A stretch of 18,888 bases of DNA from CAZFNU01 sp964520445 (GTDB lineage: Bacteria > Patescibacteriota > Minisyncoccia > UBA6257 > JAKLIH01): positions 1 through 18,888 of the forward strand of contig CAZFNU010000010.1 of NCBI GenBank assembly GCA_964520445.1. The letters run 5' to 3'. Below, piece by piece: positions 1 through 6,355 of the stretch; the first letter of the stretch is position 1, and every line of letters starts with the position of its first letter. A model generated the notes under the pieces. That model made no database searches, was not told the DNA's origin, and saw only the letters and a program-made list of their open reading frames with translations. The translations under genes and the position numbers were made by a program.

Positions 1-2
1 AT

Positions 3-443
3 GATCCCAAAATGGATTATGCTAAGAGATTTTTTGCTAGTGTACAGAATAAATTCCATTATGCCATTACGGGTTTAACAGCTGCGGAATTGATAGATAA
101 AAGAATTGATGCTAGAAAAAAGAATATGGGATTGACTAATTGAAATGGAGAGATTATAACTAGAGATCAAGCAGAGATAGCTAAAAATTATTTAAAAGAG
201 CTTGAATTAAAACAATTAATGTTTTTGGTGGAACAATTTTTGTCTTTCGCTGAATTACAAGCTGTGAAAAAGAAAGCTATGCGTATGAAGGATTGAGTTA
301 TCAAATTAGATGAATTTTTAGTTTTAAATGAGGGGAAGATATTGTTAGGGCCCGGAAAAGTATCTCATCAAGACATAGAAAAGAAAGTTAGAAAAGAATT
401 AGAGAAGTTTAATAGGAAAAGATTGGGTAAAAAGAAAAATTAA
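3..443 (+). CDS. RhuM-family protein, 3' part
   Basis: This is the C-terminal 146 residues of a protein that begins before the window. The visible sequence HYAITGLTAAELIDKRID, then NMGLTNWNGEI, then AKNYLKELEL, and near the end KDWVIKLDEFL and GKVSHQDI, matches the RhuM (virulence protein, Salmonella SPI-3 type) family. That family is widespread but its molecular role is unsettled; it is often discussed with Fic/DOC-type proteins. Two in-frame TGA codons (141-143 and 294-296) fall where relatives have Trp (the LTsW and aDWv motifs), so they are read as Trp and the gene is not broken. The stop is TAA at 441-443, 12 bases before the SMC-like gene, so the two may be co-transcribed. The assignment is by motif memory; the upstream half is not visible. 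Confidence 0.8.
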
Positions 444-455
444 TAAATATATTGT

Positions 456-2729
456 ATGTATTTAAAAGAAATTGAATTAAAAGGTTTTAAATCTTTTGCT
501 CAAGGAACGACCATTGAATTGGAGCCGTTAATTAATGCTATTGTAGGACCTAATGGTTCTGGTAAGTCTAATATTGTTGATGCTTTACGTTGGGGATTAG
601 GGGATCAGAGTCAAAAGAATTTAAGAGTAGAGAATAGCGGGGATTTAATTTTTACAGGTAATGAATTCTGTAAAGCTAGTTCTAGTGCTAAAGTTCGTTT
701 ACTATTTGATGATGTCAAGCAAGCTTCTAATAGTGCTAATTGTCCCATTGATTGTAATACTTTGGAGATAGAGAAGATAATTTATAACACAGGGAAAACA
801 GAATACTATCTGAATAAAGAAGAGACTAGGTTAAAAGATGTTACAGAAACTTTAGCTTCCTTACAATTGGGGGTTAAGGGTTTTTCTATTATTAATCAAG
901 GGAGTATTGAAAATATTTTAAGAGTAACACCAGAAGAAAGAACAGTAATGCTTGAAGAAATATTAGGATTACGACAATTAGAAATTAAAAAAGAAAGTTC
1001 AGAAAGAAAATTAGGAGCTAGTTTAATTAATTTAGATAAAGTTAAATCTTTGGAAAATGAGATCTTACCACATTATAGGTCATTGAAGAAAAATGTAACT
1101 AGATTTGAAAAACAAAAAGAATTAAAATTATCTTTAGAGATAGATGAAAAAGATTATTATAGTATAAAGTATAAAGAAATTACTAAAGATGATGTTTTAT
1201 TAAAAGAAAAATTAAAAGATGCTCAAGATAAATTATCAGTTATTGAAAAAGGAATTAAGAGCGAAGAAGAAAAATTGGGATTCGAGACTAGTTCTGAAAA
1301 AGACGATAAGGCTAATAAATTCGCCTTTCTAAGAGAAGAAGTAAATAATAAGATAAGAGCTAAAAATGAAGAAAAGAATAAGATTATTTATGAATTAGCT
1401 AAAACAGAGGGGAATTTGGATAATTGTTTGAGTAAATTAGAAGAATTACCTAAAACTGTCGATCCAGAGTTAAGTTTGGCTGATTTCTCTTCTGTTTTAA
1501 TGAGTGTAGGAAATATTCGTATTTTAATTAAAGAAATATTAGGTTGTGATAATATTCTAGAAATTAAGAATAAATTACAGGGGATTGAAAGAGAAATTGA
1601 TCGGATTGTAATTAAAAAAGGAGAAAAGGGGAAGGATAATTCTAATTTGAAAAAAGAAGTTGAAGAATTAAAAGAAAAAGTTAATTTCAATAAAAATATG
1701 ATTACCTTGATTGAAGAAGATTTAAATAGTTTTTATTTGGAATTAGAGAAGATGCAAAAAGAAGAAGAAGAACATAACAGAAATATTAAAAATGCTTTTT
1801 CTTTGTTAGAACAACAACAACATGAAAAAATGATTGCTTTAAATAATTTAAAAGTCATTGAGTTAAGCGAAGAGAAAATCAAATTAAACCTTGATAATTT
1901 AAGAACTCAAATTACTAATTCTAATATTGTTTGAGAAGATTTCTTATCATATGTGGGTAAATTTGATAAAGTTTTTAATACTGAGGAATTTAATAGTTTG
2001 GAGAGTAAGATTTTCAGAGCTAGAAAAGTAATTCAGGAATTAGGGTTTGTAGATGATACGGTTATGGAAGAATATATGAGTGTTTCCCAGAGATTAGATT
2101 TCTTGTCCAGAGAAAGAGAAGATTTGGAAAAAGCTATTAATGATTTAAAACAGGTAATTAAAGAATTAGCTAAACAGATTAATGGTCAATTTGATCATTC
2201 CATAAAAGAAATTAATAAAGAATTTAATAGGTATTTACAAGTTTTATTTGGAGGAGGAAAGGGGAGTATTGAAATTTTAGAACCTAAACCTATTAAAAAA
2301 GAAAACGAGGAAAATGCAGGGGAAGATACATTAGCAGAAAAGATTATTAACCAGGAAGAAGAAAACAAATCTTTGGGAGTAGATATTAAAGTTAAATTAC
2401 CCAAATCTAAGTTAGAAGGAGTGGAATCATTATCAGGAGGAGAAAAAGCTTTAGTTTCCATAGCTTTATTATTTGCTATAGTTTCTCAGTCAAAACCACC
2501 TTTACTAGTATTAGATGAAGTTGATGCTGCTTTGGATGAAGAAAATGCTAGAAGATTTGGAGAAATATTAAAAGAACTAAGTGGAAAAACCCAGTTTATC
2601 ATTATTACCCATAATTGGTTAACTATGGCTGCTTCTCAGATTATCTATGGTATTACTATAGGTAAGGAAAAATGTTCTCAGGTTCTTTCTTTACAATTAG
2701 AGGAATCAAGGGATTTTGCTAAGAATTAG
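456..2729 (+). CDS. smc: Short SMC-type ATPase without recognisable hinge
   Basis: Encodes 757 residues when TGA at 1932-1934 is read as Trp. The N-terminal head has Walker A GPNGSGKSN (residues 31-39) and the SMC-like stretch QGSIENILRVTPEER. The C-terminal head has the ABC signature LSGGEKA (about 659-665) and Walker B LLVLDEVDAALD (about 683-694), followed by ITHN. Glu- and Lys-rich sequence predicted to be coiled coil lies between. Family SMC proteins are about 1,150-1,200 residues, with a hinge of some 150 residues that dimerises the arms. Here the arms are much shorter and I see no glycine-rich hinge core, only a short region at about residues 330-370. Likely role: ATP-dependent chromosome compaction and segregation. 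It could instead be a separate SMC/Rad50-like ATPase. No scpA or scpB lies in the window. Confidence 0.88.
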
Positions 2730-2746
2730 GGCCTGTGGAAAACTAT

Positions 2747-2775
2747 TTGATTTTTTAATAAAAAAAGTGTATAAT
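2747..2775 (+). promoter_or_regulatory. Sigma-70-type promoter of the DGR target gene
   Basis: A -35 box TTGATT (2747-2752), a 17-base spacer and a perfect -10 box TATAAT (2770-2775) lie just after the SMC stop codon. Transcription would start near 2782, leaving an unusually long leader of about 150 bases before the target start at 2933. It is the best promoter match in the window. That it drives the whole target-avd-TR-RT unit is inference. Confidence 0.75.
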
Positions 2776-2806
2776 AGAGATATATGGATAGAGTAAATAT
2801 ATCAAG

Positions 2807-2940
2807 ATGGATAAAAAAATAAAACTAATTACAAAAGAAGATTTCAAGAAAAACTTGATGATAAAGTTTCCCATAGGGAATTTAATTTGTTAGAGAATAG
2901 GGTTAATAAATTAGAATTAAATAAATTGAAAAATGTTTAA
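2807..2940 (+). pseudogene. Possible broken small ORF in the target leader
   Basis: An ATG at 2807 opens MDKKIKLITKEDFKK and stops at 2893. The other frame, from about 2845 to the TAA at 2938-2940, reads FQEKLDDKVSHREF and then LLENRVNKLELNKL, which looks like protein sequence with a short amphipathic helix. Joining the frames near 2843-2846 would give one peptide of about 44 residues. It may be the remnant of a small gene, or chance in an A-rich leader. I do not recognise the family. It lies between the DGR promoter and the target start and overlaps the target by 8 bases. Confidence 0.25.
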
Positions 2941-4372
2941 ATTACAATCCAAATATTCCTTCACCCTCGTAGAACTTATGATAGTTCTAGCTATCTTAGC
3001 TATCTTAGCTGGGGTAATTATTTTTGCTATTAAACCAGGTAATATCTTTGATGAATTCAATGATCAAAGAAGAGTATCTGATATCTCTAATATCTCTAAA
3101 GCTATTGACTATCTTAGTAGTATGACAGCTTATCAAACTCTATCTTTTGGAGTAGCCACTAATGTATATATATCATTACCAGATAATACCAGTACAACCT
3201 GTAGTTCTTATGCTCTACCTACTCTACCTACAGGATATGCTTATCAATGTCAGAACGCTACTAACTATCGATTAAATGATTCAACGGGTTGAATCCCTAT
3301 TAACTTCAGGGAGTCGGATAACTCCAATATCTTAGCTACTCTACCCATAGATCCCACTAATGATGTTAACTACTACTACAGTTACAATCCTGGAGGGAGT
3401 TATGAAGTAAATGCTTTTTTTAAATCAATTAAGTATATGAATGCCTTTGGTCTAACTGATGGAGGAGATTCTACAGCCTATGAGAAGGGAAGTAACAAAC
3501 TAGATATGCCCCTAACCTTCCCCCATAACTGAATTAGGATCCCTGGGAATACAACTTATCAAACCACTGACTTTTGAGTAATGCAGTATGAGGCTAAATA
3601 CTCTACTGATGGTAAAACAGGTTCAGATGCTAATACTGAGTGTAAGTATGATGTACTCTATGATACCTGAGATTACAATAAATCATCAGGAGGATGTACT
3701 ATCCCCTGAACTTACAAAAACATCATTTCTTCTCCCCTAGGTTCCCCCATAGCTGGTATTACCCATGATGAAGCTAAAGCAGCCTGTGCTGCTCAGGGTG
3801 CCCATCTTATCACTAATCAAGAGTGGATGACTATATCAAGGAATGTAGCAATACAATCAGTTAACTGAACTTCTAATCCCCAGGTAGTAGGAACTGGTTA
3901 TCTATTTAACGGTAACTCAGCTGATACATCAAGAGGTTATGATGGTCCCAACCCTGATAAAGGGATCAATAGGAATCAGAGAGCTATTCTTACCCTCTCT
4001 AATGGTTCCCGTATCTATGACTTCTCAGGTAATGTCTGGGAGCATGTAATGAAAGATATCTCTGATACTCTTTTAGACTCCCCCCAGCCTAACACCCTAG
4101 CTAATGATGGGGTGTATAAAGGTTCCCAATTTACCTCCCTTACAGGGTATGGTAACCTATCCTATGATGAGATCAGACCCATAGATCAAACCTGAGATAC
4201 TGGTAAAGGTGTTGGTCTTATCTATCACTATGATGGAGCTGCCCCTGCATCGCGGGTGTTGCGCCGTGGTGGCAGGTGGGACTATGGTTCGTTTGCGGGT
4301 GCTTTTGCACTGACCTTGGATTGATCTACGGGCAGTCAGAACAACAACATTGGGTTTCGCTGTGCGAGGTAA
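2933..4372 (+). CDS. DGR target protein: pseudopilin N-terminus with FGE-sulfatase/C-type lectin domain
   Basis: Encodes 479 residues with eight in-frame TGA codons read as Trp. Residues 1-40 are a class III (type IV pilin) signal: basic start, then FTLVELMIVLAILAILAG, a prepilin-peptidase site followed by the hydrophobic helix. The next region (to about 110) resembles pseudopilin stalks (KPGNIFDEFND). From about 200 on, the motifs FWVMQYEAKY, HDEAKAACAAQGAHLITNQEW, DFSGNVWEHV and finally NIGFRCAR mark a formylglycine-generating-enzyme-type C-lectin fold. DGRs use this fold as a scaffold for variable residues. The last 40 codons are the variable repeat. Family knowledge plus position suggest a surface-displayed, diversified binding protein exported by the pilus machinery; its ligand is unknown. 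CTA, ACC and CCC codons are commoner here than in neighbouring genes, which may reflect transfer. No clear Shine-Dalgarno sequence precedes the ATG. Confidence 0.92.
4252..4372 (+). repeat. DGR variable repeat (VR)
   Basis: 121 bp aligned without gaps to the template repeat at 4886-5006 (offset 634), ending exactly at the target stop codon. Twelve sites differ. Nine are at TR adenines: VR 4275 G, 4283 T, 4292 T, 4293 T, 4314 C, 4315 C, 4319 G, 4323 G, 4335 G. Three are at TR thymines, all now G: 4263, 4276, 4291. No G or C of the TR is changed. Residues altered from the TR reading include Asn to Arg, Tyr, Phe, Asp and Ser, Lys to Thr, Leu to Arg, and the TR stop codon to Trp (TGA). The 3' part from 4336 on is identical to TR and serves as the likely initiation-of-mutagenic-homing (IMH) region. 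Confidence 0.95.
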
Positions 4373-4374
4373 CT

Positions 4375-4391
4375 GTTTGGTTTATCTAAAC
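4375..4391 (+). promoter_or_regulatory. Hairpin just downstream of VR (IMH-adjacent)
   Basis: GTTTGG (4375-4380) pairs with CTAAAC (4386-4391), with one G-T pair, around a 5-base loop, two bases after the target stop codon. In the Bordetella phage DGR a hairpin/cruciform at this position directs target recognition. A comparable hairpin (5013-5030) follows the TR. The stem is short, so the role is inferred from position. Confidence 0.45.
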
Positions 4392-4406
4392 TTCTAAACT
4401 CCTGTT

Positions 4407-4428
4407 GAAATCCGCGTCAGCGGATTTC
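4407..4428 (+). promoter_or_regulatory. Strong inverted repeat between target gene and avd
   Basis: A perfect 9-bp stem, GAAATCCGC (4407-4415) with GCGGATTTC (4420-4428), around a 4-base loop. No T-run follows (GGTACCCC comes next), so it is a poor intrinsic terminator. It could be the cruciform that marks the VR for retrohoming, or an RNA processing or stability element between target and avd. Confidence 0.55.
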
Positions 4429-4465
4429 GGTACCCCTTAAAAGAAAATTTTAAATTTTTTGACAT

Positions 4466-4831
4466 ATGATTAAAGATTTAATTGTGTTCCAAAAAGTAGA
4501 AGATCTTACTGTTCTATTAAATTCGATACTATCTAAATTTCCTAAAAAAGAACAATATGCTTTAGCGGAGGATATTAAAAAAGAACTTTATTCAATTTCT
4601 AAATTAATAATTCATATTAATAACTCAAGTTATGATAAAACAAAATATTACATTAAATTAAATGATGAATTTGATTTTTTACTTTACTTAATTAGACTAG
4701 CCCATAAGTTAAAATATATATCTCCTCATAGTTATATGAATATTTCTGAGAAGATAGTGGAAATTATTAAAACATGTTATGGTTGGTTAAAATCTAATGT
4801 GTCTGGCGATAAAATATTTAAAATTGATTAA
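4466..4831 (+). CDS. avd: DGR accessory variability determinant (Avd), four-helix bundle
   Basis: 121 residues, all helix-forming (for example LTVLLNSILSKFPKKEQYALAEDI and FDFLLYLIRLAHKLKYIS), matching the 23S-intervening-sequence/Avd-like four-helix bundle family in size and pattern. Avd forms a basic barrel-shaped pentamer that binds the reverse transcriptase and the template RNA and is needed for priming and mutagenic cDNA synthesis in the Bordetella system. Position between target and TR is the standard DGR place. The ATG at 4466 has no evident Shine-Dalgarno sequence. The 3' end lies inside a long inverted repeat (4806-4844), so the coding end probably overlaps the 5' part of the DGR RNA, as in Bordetella. 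One Trp is TGG; there is no TGA. Identification rests on fold pattern and context. Confidence 0.85.
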   Translation: MIKDLIVFQKVEDLTVLLNSILSKFPKKEQYALAEDIKKELYSISKLIIHINNSSYDKTKYYIKLNDEFDFLLYLIRLAHKLKYISPHSYMNISEKIVEIIKTCYGWLKSNVSGDKIFKID

Positions 4832-4844
4832 ATTATTTTATCGC
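4806..4844 (+). repeat. Long inverted repeat across the avd stop codon
   Basis: GCGATAAAAT (4806-4815) pairs perfectly with ATTTTATCGC (4835-4844). Inside it ATTTAA (4816-4821) pairs with TTAAAT (4828-4833), giving a 16-bp hairpin with one bulge. The right arm can alternatively pair with GC and GATAAA at 4861-4871, in a second hairpin just upstream of the TR. The two folds exclude each other. Confidence 0.6.
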
Positions 4845-4885
4845 TATACATATTAGTATGGCGGGGATAAAGTCTATTTTAGCCA

Positions 4886-5006
4886 GCGGGTGTTGCTCCG
4901 TGGTGGCAATTGGGACAATGGTTCTAATGCGGGTGCTTTTGCACTGAAATTGAATTAATCTACGGGCAATCAGAACAACAACATTGGGTTTCGCTGTGCG
5001 AGGTAA
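4886..5006 (+). repeat. DGR template repeat (TR)
   Basis: 121 bp matching the VR at 4252-4372 with 12 substitutions and no gaps. Read in the target frame it carries AAT/AAC codons at the variable positions, typical of DGR templates since A-mutagenesis of them gives broad amino-acid coverage without stops. One codon (4956-4958) is TAA, so the unmutated TR could not encode the protein past that point; the VR has TGA (Trp) there. About 29 adenines are present; nine differ in the VR. The AAC triplets at 4974-4982 near the 3' end are unchanged. Confidence 0.94.
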
Positions 5007-5134
5007 TATTTAGTTTCATTTATTTGAAACTGGCCGGATCAAAACATCTACGGATGTGAGAGTGTGCCATAAAACAGTTACTGACTTTATTCCTTCTCGA
5101 CCCTGTTAATTTATTAACAGACTGGGAAAATATT

Positions 5135-5190
5135 GGGCCCGTATCCTTACAGAGGGCTGGTACCTGGGTAAGGTAAATAGGCCCCTTTTC
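5135..5190 (+). terminator. Terminator-like hairpin before the reverse transcriptase
   Basis: GGGCC (5135-5139) pairs with GGCCC (5180-5184), and CCTTAC (5145-5150) with GTAAGG (5168-5173). TTTTCTTT follows at 5186-5193. This could end or attenuate the template RNA before the RT gene, so that TR RNA is more abundant than RT mRNA, or simply be the folded core needed for priming. The two readings are not exclusive. Confidence 0.4.
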
Positions 5191-5215
5191 TTTAAATTAA
5201 ACTTAAGGATAAAAA

Positions 5216-6245
5216 ATGGATAATTTATTTAGTGATGTTTTATTTCAAGAGTTAACCAACGATAAAAACATTTATTTAGCATATTTGCAATCAATTAAGG
5301 GACGTAGATTTAGACCTGATGTTTTAAATTTTTCATATATTCTTGAACAAGAATTAGTGGCTATTAAAAATGCATTGATTAGTTATGGATATATCCCTGG
5401 TAGTTATTTCTCTTTTGTGATAAATGACTCTAAGAAAAGAATTATTTGAGCAGCTCCCTTTAAAGATAGGATTGTACATCATTCCTTGTGTAATATTCTT
5501 GAACCTATCTTTGAAAGGTCTTTTATCTTTGATAACTATGCCTGTAGACTAGGGAAAGGAGGTAGTAGAGCTATTTTACGATTACGTCATTTTTTGAAGG
5601 TCGTGGGGGGGGGGAATAGAAGGAAAAATTTATTGTTTGAAATGTGATATCTCCAAATACTTTGATAGTATAGATCATGAGATTTTAAAGAGAATAATAC
5701 GGAAGAAGATAGGTAGCCGTGGACTTTTATGATTAATTGATTTAATCATTGATAGTTATGGGAAGGGAGTAGGAATACCTATAGGTAATCTTACTTCTCA
5801 GTTATTTGCTAATATCTATCTTAATGAATTAGATCATTTCATTAAGGATAGATTAGGTATTAGCTACTATATCAGATATATGGATGATTTTGTTATCCTG
5901 GATACAGATAAAGAAAGATTATTTGAATTAAGATCCTTAATTAAAGAATTTCTGGGAACTAATTTAAAACTTAAACTACATTCCAAGAAATCAGAATATT
6001 TCCCTGTAATTAGGGGTATTGATTTTCTAGGATATGTTGTATTTAGGAACTATATCTTACTTCGTAAATCTACAGCTACAAGATATGTTAGGAAACTGAG
6101 GAAGAGATTAAAGAAGTTAGATAAACTAGATGTTTTAGGAGAGATAAAGATATCTTTCTTACATTGATACTCCTATTATCATCATGCGAAGTGTTTTAGA
6201 TTGATTTGTAGAGTATACGGGGGTTTGGTGGATAAATTCAGATAA
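5216..6245 (+). pseudogene. DGR reverse transcriptase, frame broken at a G10 tract
   Basis: About 342 residues if one G is removed from the run at 5605-5614. Before the run: AAPFKDRIVHHSLCNILEP and ERSFIFDNYACRLGKG, a signature of DGR reverse transcriptases. After it, in the +1 frame: CLKCDISKYFDSIDHEIL with the first catalytic Asp, then GIPIGNLTSQLFANIYLNEL (the IGxxxSQ motif that sets DGR enzymes apart from the QGxxxSP of other RTs), YYIRYMDDFVIL with the YMDD active site (residues about 221-224), and a basic C-terminal thumb. Three TGA codons are read as Trp (5447-5449, the one in GLLWLI, and the one in FLHWYS). The enzyme copies TR RNA with errors at adenines. As sequenced, the product would stop soon after the G run. 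All motifs being intact argues that decay is recent, that the frame is switchable, or that the base count is wrong. Confidence 0.9.
5605..5614 (+). repeat. G10 homopolymer inside the reverse transcriptase
   Basis: Ten consecutive G in an otherwise AT-rich gene, at the exact place where the RT changes frame. Nine (or twelve, or six) G would restore the frame. Runs like this are classic slipped-strand contingency loci and also classic sequencing or assembly errors. Confidence 0.9.
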
Positions 6246-6288
6246 TTAAGGATTTAAGAATTTTATAGTTAGTTTTGCACAAGTGGGC

Positions 6289-6317
6289 TTGCAATATATG
6301 ATATTTTTTGTTATACT
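6289..6317 (+). promoter_or_regulatory. Sigma-70-type promoter of the baseplate-J-like gene
   Basis: TTGCAA (6289-6294), a 17-base spacer and TATACT (6312-6317), 38 bases before the ATG at 6356. It separates this gene from the DGR unit. Confidence 0.65.
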
Positions 6318-6355
6318 TAAGGTAGTTAATCTTATCATTTTTTAATTATATAACT

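Larger units (their letters stand above)
4832..5215 (+). ncRNA. DGR template RNA region (TR plus structured spacer)
   Basis: This 384-base stretch between avd and the reverse transcriptase has no gene. It holds the TR at 4886-5006 and a spacer rich in hairpins: 5013-5030 (GTTTCA/TGAAAC), 5044-5057 (ACATC/GATGT closing a cUACGg tetraloop), 5103-5120 (CTGTTAA/TTAACAG) and 5135-5184 (GGGCC/GGCCC outside CCTTAC/GTAAGG). DGR RNAs need the spacer downstream of TR for Avd/RT binding and cDNA priming, so this arrangement fits. Exact ends of the RNA cannot be seen; the 5' end may lie within avd. Confidence 0.75.

Noticed and set aside
1932..1934. In-frame TGA in SMC (and in about a dozen other genes) as evidence of pseudogenes or split genes
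   Set aside because: The same pattern recurs in essential genes such as rpsD, rpsI, rplM and rpoA, at conserved Trp sites, so it is recoding and not decay.
4456..4490. TTGACA-like box (4459-4464) before avd as a separate promoter
   Set aside because: No matching -10 box at 16-18 bases, and it would lie downstream of the start codon region.
4840..5006. TR as a truncated duplicate of the target gene
   Set aside because: Substitutions restricted to A (and three T) sites, exact end at the stop codon and adjacency to avd and RT identify it as a DGR template.
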